Shown here: positions 27,930 through 36,713 of the stretch, piece by piece
Position numbering within the stretch: position 1 is the first letter of the stretch
Layout of the letters: the number at the start of each line of letters is the position of its first letter
NCBI RefSeq assembly: GCF_003611585.1
Contig: NZ_RAVW01000001.1
Coordinates: 1-64,000 of the forward strand
From: Corallococcus exercitus
GTDB taxonomy: Bacteria > Myxococcota > Myxococcia > Myxococcales > Myxococcaceae
Length of the DNA: 64,000 nucleotides
Reading direction: 5' to 3'
Notes under the pieces: model-generated
Told to the model about the DNA's origin: nothing
What the model saw: the letters and a program-made list of their open reading frames with translations, nothing else
The model's database searches: none
Position numbers and translations under genes: made by a program

Positions 27930-29468
27930 TCAGCCCGGGATGCGGTTGGCCAGCGCGCGCGCGGCGACCTCGCGGTCGTCGAACGCGAGCTTCTCCGTGC
28001 CCACCGTCTGGTAGGTCTCATGGCCCTTGCCGGCGATGAGGACGACGTCGTCGTCCTTGGCCAGGTTGATGACCTGCTCGATGGCGGCGCGGCGGTCCGC
28101 GTCCACGAGGTAGCCCTTCTCCCCGACCTTCGCCTTGCCCGCGGAGATGCGGCGCAGGCCGCCCTTCTCCAGGCCCGGCGTCACCTCCGCGATGATGGCC
28201 TCCGGGTCCTCCGAGCGCGGGTTGTCGCTGGTCACCATCACCAGGTCGGCGCCTTCCGCGGCCACGGTGCCCATCAGCGGGCGCTTGCCCTTGTCGCGGT
28301 CGCCGCCGCAGCCGAAGACGACGATGACGCGGCCCTTGGCCAGCGTGCGCGCCGCTTCGATGGAGCGCTTGAGCGCGTCATCCGTGTGCGCGTAGTCCAC
28401 GAGCACCGCCGGCGCGGGACCGCCCCGGTGGTTCTCCGCGCGGTCCATGCGGCCGGCGACCTGGGACACGAGCTCGATGCCGCTCTTCACGTCCGAGCGG
28501 CTGATGCCCGCGCCCAGCGCGATGCCGGCGGCGAGCATGATGTTCTCCAGGTTGTGGGGCCCCAGGAGCTTGCTCTTCACCTTGATGTCGCCCGCGGGCG
28601 TCTTCAGGGTGGCCTCGATGCCCTTGAGCGAATAGGCGGCGTCCGCGGCGGAGATCTCCCCCGCGCCCGTGCGGCTGAACTTCCACGCCATGCGCTTCTG
28701 GCCGCGCAGCTCGTTGTAGATGCGGCTGGCGAAGGTGTCGTCACCGTTGACGACCGCGGTGCCCGTGGAGGAGAGGTTCTCCACGAAGAGCTTGCGCTTC
28801 ACCTGGAAGTACTCCTCCAGGTCCTTGTGGTAGTCCAGGTGGTCGCGGGACAGGTTGCTGAAGCCCACGGCCTTGAAGGTGAGCCCGTGCACGCGCTCCT
28901 GCGCGAGCGCGTGGCTGGAGACCTCCATGACCACCGTCTCCACGCCCGCGTCCACCATCTCGCGGAAGATGCGGTGCAGCTCCAGCGGGTCCGGCGTGGT
29001 GTTGGCCAGCTCCGTCGTCTTGCCGCCGAACTTGTAGCCCAGCGTCCCGATGACGCCCGGCGGGTTGGCCCCCGTGTACATGGCGGCCGTCGCGAGGATG
29101 GCCTCCAGCAGGTACGTCGTCGTCGTCTTCCCGTTGGTGCCGGTGACGCCCAGGAGCGTGAGCTTGTCGGCGGGGCGGCCGTGGAAGTTGGCCGCGATGA
29201 GGGCCAGCGCCTTGCGCGCGCTGCTCACCTTGAAGAACGGCACCTGCGAGGACTGCCCCTGCTTCTCCGACACCACGGCCACGGCACCGCGCGATACAGC
29301 CTCACCAATGAACTGGGCCCCGTCTTCCTTCAGGCCCGGCACGGCGATGAAGAGATCCCCCGGCTTCACGCGCCGCGAATCCTGCGTCACTCCCGTGACG
29401 TCGACCGCGGAACGGCCGCCCGAGGTCTGCTCGGCCCCACACCCTGCGAGGACATCCGTCAGCTTCAT
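27930..29468 (-). CDS. murE: UDP-MurNAc-tripeptide synthetase MurE (meso-diaminopimelate type)
   Basis: The protein has 512 residues from the ATG at 29468, preceded by GGGGAAGAG. The N-terminal domain contains DSRRVKPGDLFIAVPG, the P-loop is VTGTNGKTTTTYLL, and VDYAHTDDALKRSIE lies in the last third. The motif DNPR at residues 415-418 is the known determinant for meso-diaminopimelate rather than lysine, so the peptidoglycan should be of the A1-gamma type. It follows ftsI by 51 bases. Confidence 0.96.
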   Translation of the reverse strand: MKLTDVLAGCGAEQTSGGRSAVDVTGVTQDSRRVKPGDLFIAVPGLKEDGAQFIGEAVSRGAVAVVSEKQGQSSQVPFFKVSSARKALALIAANFHGRPADKLTLLGVTGTNGKTTTTYLLEAILATAAMYTGANPPGVIGTLGYKFGGKTTELANTTPDPLELHRIFREMVDAGVETVVMEVSSHALAQERVHGLTFKAVGFSNLSRDHLDYHKDLEEYFQVKRKLFVENLSSTGTAVVNGDDTFASRIYNELRGQKRMAWKFSRTGAGEISAADAAYSLKGIEATLKTPAGDIKVKSKLLGPHNLENIMLAAGIALGAGISRSDVKSGIELVSQVAGRMDRAENHRGGPAPAVLVDYAHTDDALKRSIEAARTLAKGRVIVVFGCGGDRDKGKRPLMGTVAAEGADLVMVTSDNPRSEDPEAIIAEVTPGLEKGGLRRISAGKAKVGEKGYLVDADRRAAIEQVINLAKDDDVVLIAGKGHETYQTVGTEKLAFDDREVAARALANRIPG

Positions 29469-29519
29469 CTCTTCCCCTTCACATGCATTGCTGATGCGGG
29501 GCCTGGAAAGGACACGGCC

Positions 29520-31541
29520 TCATTGCCGCGTCGCCAGTTCCAGCGTCACCCGGGCCCCCTTCTCCACCAGCGCACCGGCGGGGGGGGTCTGAGATACGAC
29601 TCGTCCACTGCCTTGCAGCTGTGGCTCCAACGCCGCGGCGAGCAACTTCACCACGGCTTCGCGTCCTGCCTGTCCCTGGACGTCCGGCACACGCACCGTG
29701 CCGGGCTCCGGGGTCTCGGTCACCGCATCCTCCAGACCGGCCCGCACGGGCACGGCCTTCGCCAACGCCTTCGGTGCCGGAGGGGGCACCACGGGCGCGG
29801 CGGCCGCGGCCACCTCGGCGGGTGCCACCGTCCGGGACGGGGGCACGGCCAGGTGGGCCATGGCAGCGGTAGCGATTTCCTTGAAGGCAGGGGCAGCCAC
29901 GTTCCCCCCGTATACGTCTGTCTTGGGTTCGTCCACCACCACGAGAATCACGGCGCGCGGTGCCTCGGCTGGCACCATGCCCGCGAACGACGCGATGCGT
30001 TTGTCGGAATACCCCCTCGCCACGGGGTCCGCCTTCTGCGCCGTACCCGTCTTGCCGGCCACCCGGTAGTCGTCCATGGCGGCCTTGGGCGCGGTCCCTC
30101 CCTTGACCACCACGCTCTCGAGCATGCCCACGACCTGCCGCGCCACCCTCTGGGAAACGACCCGGCGCAGCTCCGTGGGCTGGTTCTCCAGCAGCACCAC
30201 GCCGTCCGGGTCCACGACCTTGGAGACGAGGTACGGGCGCATCAGCACGCCGTCGTTGGCCAGCGCGCCATAGGCCGCCGCCAGCTGGACGGCGGTGGAG
30301 GTCATGCCCTGGCCGAAGGACTGGGTGGCCAGGGAGATGTCCGATTTCGGAAACGGGATGACGCCGCGGCTCTCGCCGGTGAGCGCCAGGCCGGTGCGTT
30401 CCGCGAAGCCGAAGGCGTGGTAGGCGGCGACCATCTTCTCCCGGCCCAGGGCCTCCGCGACCTTGGCGGCGCAGATGTTGGAGGACACCTGGAGGATGCC
30501 CTGCGCGTTGAGCCAGCCGTGCGGGTGGGTGTCGTTGATGGTGTGGCGGCCGATGCGGAAGGCGCCGTTCTCACAGAAGAACAGCGTGTCCGGGGTGATG
30601 GCCTTCTGCTCCAGCGCGGCGGCCACCACGAAGGCCTTCATCGTGGAGCCGGGCTCGAAGGCGTCCAGCGCGGCACGGTTGCGGATGGCGTTCTTCACGC
30701 CGTCCTCGGGCGTGTTGGGGTTGAAGCGCGGGTTGTTGGCCAGCGCCAGCAGCTCCCCGGTGCGAGGGTCCAGCACCACCGCCATGCCCGCGACGGCCTT
30801 GGCGTCCTCCACGGCCTTGGCCAGCGCCTTCTCCGCGACGTACTGGAGGTGGCGGTCCAGCGTGAGCGTCACCGCGGCGCCCTGGCGCTCCAGCGGATCC
30901 ATGGCGCCCTGGACCATCAGCTTGCGGCCCTTGGCGTCCCGGAAGCCGGAGGTGCGCGAGTTCTGTCCGGACAGCTCGTCCTCGAAGGCCAGCTCCAGGC
31001 CCTCCAGGCCGTGGCCGTCGGTGCCCACCATGCCGACGATGTGCGCGCCCAGCTCGCGCTGGGGATAGAAGCGCTTGGGCTCCTTGGTGAAGCCCAGGCC
31101 GGGCAGGCCCAGCGCCTTCACCGCCTCCACCTCCTGGGGCTTCGCCTGGCGCTTCACCCACGCGAAGCGCTTGGCGCGGGACAGGCGCGCGGCCACGTCG
31201 TTGCCGTCCAGGTGCACCGCGCGGGCGAGCTGCCGGGCCGCCTGCTGCACGTTGGGGAGCATGGACGGATCCACCCAGATGGAGTCCACCTCCACGCTCT
31301 GCGCGAGCGGCGTGCCGCGCCGGTCGAAGATGTCCCCGCGCCGGGCCGGGATGTCGATCTGCCGGACGTACTGGTCCTGCGCCAGGCCGCGCAGCTTCTC
31401 CTGCTGGAAGACCTGGAGGTAGACCGCGCGGCCGAACGCCGTGCCCAGGAGCGCGAGGAACAGCCCGAACAAGAGCTGGACCCGCAGCCGGAGCCCCTTC
31501 GTGTTCGACTCTGGAATCCGCGCGCTCTTGAGGTCCCTCAC
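29520..31541 (-). CDS. ftsI: Division-specific class B penicillin-binding protein FtsI with PASTA domain
   Basis: The protein has 673 residues. A short cytoplasmic tail is followed by a single membrane helix (LLFGLFLALLGTAFGRAVYL), the pedestal region with RRGDIFDRRGTPLA, and a transpeptidase domain. The active site is S299 in the S-x-x-K motif (PGSTMKAF), with SSN and GKTGTAQK as second and third motifs. A C-terminal PASTA domain (about 612-672, starting VRVPDVQGQ) is common in Gram-positive and delta-proteobacterial FtsI but absent from E. coli FtsI. The start overlaps ftsL by four bases. It cross-links septal peptidoglycan with FtsW. Confidence 0.95.
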   Translation of the reverse strand: MRDLKSARIPESNTKGLRLRVQLLFGLFLALLGTAFGRAVYLQVFQQEKLRGLAQDQYVRQIDIPARRGDIFDRRGTPLAQSVEVDSIWVDPSMLPNVQQAARQLARAVHLDGNDVAARLSRAKRFAWVKRQAKPQEVEAVKALGLPGLGFTKEPKRFYPQRELGAHIVGMVGTDGHGLEGLELAFEDELSGQNSRTSGFRDAKGRKLMVQGAMDPLERQGAAVTLTLDRHLQYVAEKALAKAVEDAKAVAGMAVVLDPRTGELLALANNPRFNPNTPEDGVKNAIRNRAALDAFEPGSTMKAFVVAAALEQKAITPDTLFFCENGAFRIGRHTINDTHPHGWLNAQGILQVSSNICAAKVAEALGREKMVAAYHAFGFAERTGLALTGESRGVIPFPKSDISLATQSFGQGMTSTAVQLAAAYGALANDGVLMRPYLVSKVVDPDGVVLLENQPTELRRVVSQRVARQVVGMLESVVVKGGTAPKAAMDDYRVAGKTGTAQKADPVARGYSDKRIASFAGMVPAEAPRAVILVVVDEPKTDVYGGNVAAPAFKEIATAAMAHLAVPPSRTVAPAEVAAAAAPVVPPPAPKALAKAVPVRAGLEDAVTETPEPGTVRVPDVQGQAGREAVVKLLAAALEPQLQGSGRVVSQTPPAGALVEKGARVTLELATRQ

Positions 31542-31930
31542 CGCCCGGTCCCCCGCTCCGCGACGCGGACCGCCGGGGCCGCCGAGCGGGCCTGAGCGGT
31601 GCTGGACGTCTTCACGCGCTCGTCCGCCAGGGACACCACCGCGCCGCCCTTGGGCATGGCCATGCCCAGCTGCTCACGCGCCACGCGCTCCAGGCGGCCC
31701 GGGGCCTTGAGCGTGGCCAGCTCCAGCTTCAGCCGGTCGTTCTCCCGGGTGAGCGAGCGGCTCTCGCCCTCCGCGTTGGACAGGCGGTAGCCCATGTCCA
31801 CCACCAGCACGCGGCTGGTGACGTGGAGGATGCCCACGCCAGCGAACAGGGTGAAGAGCATGACGGCGGGCAGCAGGTGCATCAGCACGCCGGCCACGGA
31901 CACGGAGGGACGCGAGAGGGCCTTGCTCAT
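31538..31930 (-). CDS. ftsL: Cell division protein FtsL
   Basis: The protein has 130 residues. The short N-terminus is followed by one membrane helix (about 14-42) and a periplasmic coiled coil ([30 protein letters not shown]) that carries the FtsL pattern. It ends with an [13 protein letters not shown]-type leucine-rich tail. Sequence conservation of FtsL is low, so the call rests on size, topology and position between rsmH and ftsI, with 4-base overlaps on both sides. Confidence 0.85.
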   Translation of the reverse strand: MSKALSRPSVSVAGVLMHLLPAVMLFTLFAGVGILHVTSRVLVVDMGYRLSNAEGESRSLTRENDRLKLELATLKAPGRLERVAREQLGMAMPKGGAVVSLADERVKTSSTAQARSAAPAVRVAERGTGR

Positions 31931-32832
31931 CGGATTTTCTCCACCGCGCGCAGGTGCGCGCTGCGAGAGCGGGGGTTGGCCTCGACTTCCGCTTCGGAAG
32001 CCGCGACGGCCTTCTTGGACACGAGGGCGAAATCACCCTGGCTGTTGCACACGCACACCGGGAAGCCCGGCGGACAGGTGCACCCGCCCACCAGGGCGCG
32101 GAAGGCTTCCTTCACCTTCCGGTCCTCCAGGGAGTGGAAGGAGATGACCGCGGCGCGGCCGCCCACCTTGAGGAGCGACGGCAGCGCGGCGAGCAGCGCG
32201 TCCAGCGCCTCCAGCTCCCCGTTCACCGCCATGCGCAGCGCCTGGAAGGTGCGGGTGGCCACGTTGATGCGGTCCGGCCACGCCTTGCGAGGCACGGCGC
32301 GCTTCACCACCTCCACGGCCTCCAGCGTGCGCTGCGGCAGCGCCTTCTTCAGCTCCCGGGCGATGGGGCGCGCGAAGGGCTCTTCTCCATAATCCTTGAG
32401 CAGCCGCGCCAGGTCCCGCTCGTCCGTTTCGGCGATGAGCTCCGCGGCGGTGACGCCGCTGTCGCCCATGCGCATGTCCAGCGGGCCGTCCTTCATGAAG
32501 GAGAAGCCGCGCTCGGCCACGTCCAGCTGGGGCGAGGACACGCCCAGGTCCACCAGCACGCCGTCCACGGGCAGCAGGTCGTGCGCCACGCGGGGCAGGT
32601 CCGCGAAGTTGCCCTGCCGGGCCTGGAAGCGCGCGTTGCCGCCCATGCGGGCGGTGGCCGCCGCGAGCGCCACGGGGTCCCGGTCCACGCCCACCACGGT
32701 GGCGCCCCGGGCGAGCAGCGCCTGGGTGTGGCCACCGCCGCCGAGCGTGCCGTCGATGATCACCTTGCCCTCCGCCGGGTTCAGCAGCTCCACCGTCTCG
32801 TGGAGCAGGACGGTCTGGTGCTGGAAGTCCAC
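31927..32832 (-). CDS. rsmH: 16S rRNA (cytosine(1402)-N(4))-methyltransferase RsmH (MraW)
   Basis: The protein has 301 residues. It methylates N4 of C1402 in 16S r[16 protein letters not shown] at the start and the SAM-binding [14 protein letters not shown] (about 27-40) are family hallmarks. So are [16 protein letters not shown] and the final region with [16 protein letters not shown]. It starts 22 bases after the STAS gene and overlaps ftsL by four bases. Confidence 0.97.
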   Translation of the reverse strand: MDFQHQTVLLHETVELLNPAEGKVIIDGTLGGGGHTQALLARGATVVGVDRDPVALAAATARMGGNARFQARQGNFADLPRVAHDLLPVDGVLVDLGVSSPQLDVAERGFSFMKDGPLDMRMGDSGVTAAELIAETDERDLARLLKDYGEEPFARPIARELKKALPQRTLEAVEVVKRAVPRKAWPDRINVATRTFQALRMAVNGELEALDALLAALPSLLKVGGRAAVISFHSLEDRKVKEAFRALVGGCTCPPGFPVCVCNSQGDFALVSKKAVAASEAEVEANPRSRSAHLRAVEKIR

Positions 32833-32854
32833 GGGAGGGGGCCTTGGGTGCGGG

Positions 32855-33238
32855 TCAGACGAAGGGAGCGCGCGCGAGCTGGAAGGCGGCCCGGGCGTCG
32901 TTCATGTGCGGGTACAGCTCGAAGGTGTCGTGGGCGCCGGCCGCGCGGAAGATGGCGGCCAGGTACGGCGACAGCCCGGACAGCTTCACGTCGCCACCGG
33001 CGCGGCGGAACTGCTCCGTGCGGGCCATCAGCGGGCGCACGCCGCGGTAGTTCAGGTGCGACACGTCCGCGAAGTCCAGGACGACCTGGCGGGTGCCCCG
33101 GTGCAGCCGGTGCATCAGGTCCTCGCACAGCTTGAGCAGGTCCGCCTCCTCCAGCTCGCCCTCCAGCATCAGCGTCTCCACGCGCTCGGACGCCGCCACC
33201 ACCGCCCTGTTCCGACGAACCTCCTGCACCTGGTCCAT
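32855..33238 (-). CDS. STAS-domain protein (anti-sigma factor antagonist-like)
   Basis: The protein has 127 residues from the ATG at 33238 ([11 protein letters not shown]). About residues 25-110 fit a STAS fold: [23 protein letters not shown], then [20 protein letters not shown] at the phospho-acceptor position and [22 protein letters not shown] Ser or Thr is usual at the regulatory site; here the loop reads DVSHLNYRG, so Ser in DVS is the only obvious candidate. It lies between mraZ and rsmH, where most dcw clusters have nothing. Its partner could be an anti-sigma kinase elsewhere. Confidence 0.75.
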   Translation of the reverse strand: MDQVQEVRRNRAVVAASERVETLMLEGELEEADLLKLCEDLMHRLHRGTRQVVLDFADVSHLNYRGVRPLMARTEQFRRAGGDVKLSGLSPYLAAIFRAAGAHDTFELYPHMNDARAAFQLARAPFV

Positions 33239-33286
33239 GCGCCTGCCCACCCTTCTCCTGCGAACTTGAGGCTGTCGACTTCCTGG

Positions 33287-33739
33287 CTACGGCTGGCGCA
33301 GCTCGCCCAGCACCCGCAACACGTCCGGGGAGGTGGCTTCCTGGCGCGCGTCCTCCTGCGCCTTCGCCCAGCCTTCCTGGCTCCAAAGCTCAATCACCTT
33401 CACCATCCCCGCCCACACCACGTCCTTCTCCAGCTTCGCGTACGTCCTGAGCGACGGCGGGATGAGCAACCGGCCCAGCTTGTCCAACGGGCACTCCTGC
33501 GCGCTGGCCACGTACAGCCGCATCAACGTCTTGACCCCCGGCTCCATGGGGTTGCGCCGGGCGAGCGCGGTCTCCAACGCCTCCCACTCCCGCACCGGAT
33601 AGGCGTGGAGGCAGGGGTCCAGGGCCGTGGTGACGATGAGCCGCTCGTCGTAGGCGCCCACCAACGTCTCCCGCAGCTTGGCCGGGAGGCTGGTGCGCCC
33701 CTTCGCGTCGATCTGGTGCTCATAGACGCCTCGGAACAC
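33287..33739 (-). CDS. mraZ: Transcriptional regulator MraZ
   Basis: The protein has 150 residues and two tandem SpoVT/AbrB-like domains. The first begins [24 protein letters not shown] and the second [20 protein letters not shown], each with the conserved D-x-K/L-G-R signature. MraZ forms a ring that binds repeats in its own leader and represses the dcw operon. It is the first gene of the cluster here, and possible MraZ sites lie upstream. Confidence 0.96.
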   Translation of the reverse strand: MFRGVYEHQIDAKGRTSLPAKLRETLVGAYDERLIVTTALDPCLHAYPVREWEALETALARRNPMEPGVKTLMRLYVASAQECPLDKLGRLLIPPSLRTYAKLEKDVVWAGMVKVIELWSQEGWAKAQEDARQEATSPDVLRVLGELRQP

Positions 33740-33777
33740 GCGGGACGATCCACCTTTTCAGCCCAGCACGGGACGGA

Positions 33778-33796
33778 CCACCACTCCTTCCCACTT
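33778..33796 (-). promoter_or_regulatory. Possible MraZ-box-like repeats in the mraZ leader
   Basis: The minus strand reads AAGTGGGAAGGAGTGGTGG, placing TGGGA and TGGTG ten bases apart about 40-55 bases upstream of the mraZ ATG. E. coli MraZ binds TGGGN units repeated every ten bases. Only two units are recognisable and one is imperfect, so this is tentative. Confidence 0.35.
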
Positions 33797-33817
33797 CTTA
33801 CCCCTCAACGGCCGGCA

Positions 33818-33846
33818 TACATACGCGCCCCCCCCAGGGGGGTCAA
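33818..33846 (-). promoter_or_regulatory. Candidate promoter of the dcw operon (mraZ)
   Basis: On the minus strand, TTGACC (33846-33841) and TATGTA (33823-33818) are separated by 17 bases; the spacer contains an unusual C-run/G-run. The predicted start would give a leader of about 70 bases that includes the possible MraZ boxes. Confidence 0.65.
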
Positions 33847-33976
33847 GAAAGCGCGCAACAGGCTGGAACACCGCGCGCCCGGCGGCGGACATCCCTCAGG
33901 GCACGTGCCGGACGGCCTACCTTCGAGGGTGGGGCAAACTTGAGTTTTTCCGCTCACAGGCTGAGAGTGTGGGCGC

Positions 33977-34687
33977 GTGAGCACGAATGTTCGACTGAAG
34001 GTGGCCTACAAGACCCCGCAGTCGCTGGTCGGTGAGTACACCCGCAGCGTGGGTCAGGGCGGCGTCACCCTGGAGACGCGCAAGGCCCTGCCGCTGGGCA
34101 CCCGCTTCACCTTCGAGCTGCACGCGGGCGGCATGCCGCGTCCGGTGGAGGTGCTGGGCGAGGTCGTCAAGGTGGAGCCGCGCCCCGGCGAGCGCTTCAT
34201 GCTCACCGTGCGCTACGACGGCGCGGAGGATCGCAGCGCGCTGGACGCGGTGCTCCAATTCATCTTCGCCCAGGAGGAGCAGAACGGCCTGCGCCGCTTC
34301 CCGCGCATGCCACTGCACCTGCGCGCGCGGGAGGCCGACCCCCGGGCGCCGTTCTTCTACGTGCGCGACATCTCCCGGGGCGGCGTGGGCCTGGAGGTGG
34401 AGGCCCCCACGCTGCCCCGCGAGGTGCAGGTGGGCGCGCCCTTCCTCATGGAGATGGACATGAAGGAGGGCCCGCTGCTGCTCCACGGTGAGGTGGCGTG
34501 GACGTCGTCGGTGCCGCGCAAGGGCGCGACGCAGGCGATGACGCCGGGCTTCGGCGCGACGTTCGGCCGGCTGCGGCCGGACATGCTCCAGCGGCTGGAG
34601 GCCCTGATGGTGCTGGAGCACCTGCCGCCCGCGCCCTGGCGGGCCCGGGTCAGCTTCGGCCTGGATGCCGTGTCGCGGATGCCCTGA
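33977..34687 (+). CDS. PilZ-family protein with two PilZ-like domains
   Basis: The protein has 236 residues from the GTG at 33977. The N-terminal half (VAYKTPQSLVGEYTRSVGQGGVTLETRKALPLGTR...VEVLGEVVKV) matches the PilZ-like domain that is expanded in Myxococcus (TIGR02266 type). The C-terminal half starts RRFPRMPLHLRAR and continues DISRGGVGLEVEAP. PilZ proteins normally bind cyclic di-GMP through RxxxR and D/NxSxxG; RRFPR and DISRGG fit both motifs in the second domain, while the first lacks the RxxxR. It diverges from mraZ, so it may share regulation, but this is inference. Confidence 0.85.
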   Translation: MSTNVRLKVAYKTPQSLVGEYTRSVGQGGVTLETRKALPLGTRFTFELHAGGMPRPVEVLGEVVKVEPRPGERFMLTVRYDGAEDRSALDAVLQFIFAQEEQNGLRRFPRMPLHLRAREADPRAPFFYVRDISRGGVGLEVEAPTLPREVQVGAPFLMEMDMKEGPLLLHGEVAWTSSVPRKGATQAMTPGFGATFGRLRPDMLQRLEALMVLEHLPPAPWRARVSFGLDAVSRMP

Positions 34688-34727
34688 CGTTCCCTGACAG
34701 GGCACCCGCGCGAATCGATTCCGCGGA

Positions 34728-36536
34728 CTACAGCGGGTTGTACGGGTAGCCGCCGGCCTCTTCCAGGCCCGCGACCACCGTCTCACGCAACTCCGCCGGG
34801 TCGTACGCCGTGAAGGCGTCCAGCGCGGCCAGGCGCTTGAGCTCCAGCGCCAGTGCGTCGCCCTTGAGCGTGGCGCAGAGCGCGCGGCGGGTGCGCTCGA
34901 AGGCGCGCGTGGTGGACTCCATCGCGTACAGCCGCACCAGCGCCACGCGCACGGGGTCCAGCACGCCGCCGGTGGCGGCCTGGCGGGTGCGCGTCACCAT
35001 GGAGTCCAGGGCGTACGCGTCCATCACCACGTCCGCCAGCGCGGCCATGACCTCCTGGTGCTTGTCCAGCTCCGTGCCGAAGGTCTCCGCGGCCAGCCGC
35101 ATGCCGTGGATGGCCAGGTGCTTGGCGCACTCGGCGGCGATCTCCTCGTTGGCCAGCGCGTCCTGGCGACCCGCGCGGGGGCGCTCGCCGCGGCCCAGCT
35201 CCTCCGCCACGGAGCGCGCCTGCGCGAACAGCGGCAGGTCGCCCTTCACGGCGCGCTTGAGCAGCATGCCGGTGATGAGCATGCGGTTGATTTCGTTGGT
35301 GCCCTCGAAGATGCGGTTGATGCGCGCGTCGCGGTAGGCGCGCTCCACCGGGTACTCCTCGATGTAGCCGGCGCCGCCGTGCACCTGCACCGCGTCGTCC
35401 ACCAGGAAGTTGAGGGCCTCCGAGCCGAAGACCTTCATGATGGAGGCCTCGGTGGCGAACTCCTCCATCGCGGCGATGACGTGCGCGTCGTAGTCCGCGT
35501 CCGAGCGCTCCTTCGCCGCGAGCCGCCCGTCCACCAGGCCCGCCGTGCGGTACGTCATGCTCTCCACCGCGTAGACGAGCGTGGCCATGCGCGCGAGCTT
35601 CTCGCGGATGAGCGGGAAGGTGGCGATGGGCGCCTTGAACTGCTTGCGCTCCTGCGCGAACTTGAGCGCGTTCTGCAGCTGCAGCTTCATGCTCCCGATG
35701 ACGCCCGCGCCCAGCTTCAGCCGGCCGTAGTTGAGGATGTTGAAGGCGATGCGGTGGCCCTTGCCCAGTTCGCCCAGCAGGTTCTCCGCGGGCACCTGCG
35801 CGTCCTCGAAGTAGAGCGGACACGTGGACGAACCACGGATGCCCATCTTGTGCTCCTCCGGGCCCACGGTGAGGCCCGGCGTGTCCTTCTCCACGATGAA
35901 GCCGGTGAACTTGTCACCGTCCACCTGCGCGAAGACGACGAACACGTCCGCGAAGGCCGCGTTGGTGATGTAGAGCTTGGAGCCGTTGAGCACGTAGTGC
36001 TTGCCGTCCTGGGACTTCACGGCCTTCGTCTTCGCGCCGCGCGCGTCGCTGCCGCTGCCCTGCTCCGTCAGCGCGTACGCCGCCACCCACTCGCCCGTGG
36101 CGAGCTTGGGCAGGTACTTCGCCTTCTGCGCCTCGTTGCCGAACCACACGATGGGCAGCGACCCGATGCCGGTGTGCGCGCTGGACGTCACCGACCAGGA
36201 GCCCAGCAGGCTCATGGCCTCCGCGAGCAAAAGCGACGTCGTCTTGTCCAGGCCCGTGCCGCCGTAGGTCTCCGCGATGTCCACGCTCAACAGGCCCAGC
36301 TCGCCCGCGCGGCGCAGGAGGTCGCGCAAGAGCGCGTTGTCCTTGCCCTCGATGCGCGCGGCCTGGGGCAGCACCTGCTCCCGGCAGAACTGGAGCGCCG
36401 TCTTGAAGAAGAGCCGCTGCTCCTCGGAGAAGCCCTCCGGAGTGAGGATGCGGGTGGCGCCCACTTCCTGGAAGAGGAACGTCGCACCAGCGAGGACATC
36501 CTGGGGACGCGAAGCGGGCTCGGTTACGGCGACCAT
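34728..36536 (-). CDS. Acyl-CoA dehydrogenase, large (about 600-residue) type
   Basis: The protein has 602 residues from the ATG at 36536. It has the three-part acyl-CoA dehydrogenase fold: an N-terminal helical domain, a beta domain with AYALTEQGSGSDARG and KLYITNAAFADVFVVFA, and a C-terminal helical domain with FEGTNEINR. FEGTN contains the expected catalytic Glu of the very-long-chain group. A 190-residue C-terminal extension, as in VLCAD and ACAD9, suggests a membrane-associated enzyme using longer acyl-CoA. It would feed electrons to electron transfer flavoprotein. It stands alone, convergent with the PilZ gene. Confidence 0.93.
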   Translation of the reverse strand: MVAVTEPASRPQDVLAGATFLFQEVGATRILTPEGFSEEQRLFFKTALQFCREQVLPQAARIEGKDNALLRDLLRRAGELGLLSVDIAETYGGTGLDKTTSLLLAEAMSLLGSWSVTSSAHTGIGSLPIVWFGNEAQKAKYLPKLATGEWVAAYALTEQGSGSDARGAKTKAVKSQDGKHYVLNGSKLYITNAAFADVFVVFAQVDGDKFTGFIVEKDTPGLTVGPEEHKMGIRGSSTCPLYFEDAQVPAENLLGELGKGHRIAFNILNYGRLKLGAGVIGSMKLQLQNALKFAQERKQFKAPIATFPLIREKLARMATLVYAVESMTYRTAGLVDGRLAAKERSDADYDAHVIAAMEEFATEASIMKVFGSEALNFLVDDAVQVHGGAGYIEEYPVERAYRDARINRIFEGTNEINRMLITGMLLKRAVKGDLPLFAQARSVAEELGRGERPRAGRQDALANEEIAAECAKHLAIHGMRLAAETFGTELDKHQEVMAALADVVMDAYALDSMVTRTRQAATGGVLDPVRVALVRLYAMESTTRAFERTRRALCATLKGDALALELKRLAALDAFTAYDPAELRETVVAGLEEAGGYPYNPL

Positions 36537-36713
36537 CAACGACCTCCGGGGAGGGAGCACTGCCCTCCGAAGCCTTCAGAAAAAAGGCGCGCGGCACATT
36601 AGGGCGCGCGGCCCGCCAGGGGTAGTAGCGGCGGGGGCCCGCCACCTCAATGTGATGCGAGTCCACCCTGCGTGCGTGCCCGGCTGCCAGGCGGAAGGGT
36701 TCGTTGCCCCTGA

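Noticed and set aside
27915-31595. Long plus-strand open frame opposite murE and ftsI
   Set aside because: Arg/His/Leu/Val-rich composition typical of an antisense frame; the minus strand encodes clear MurE and FtsI.
34690-34702. CCCTGACAGGG as a terminator after the PilZ gene
   Set aside because: The arms are too close to form a stable loop and no T-run follows.
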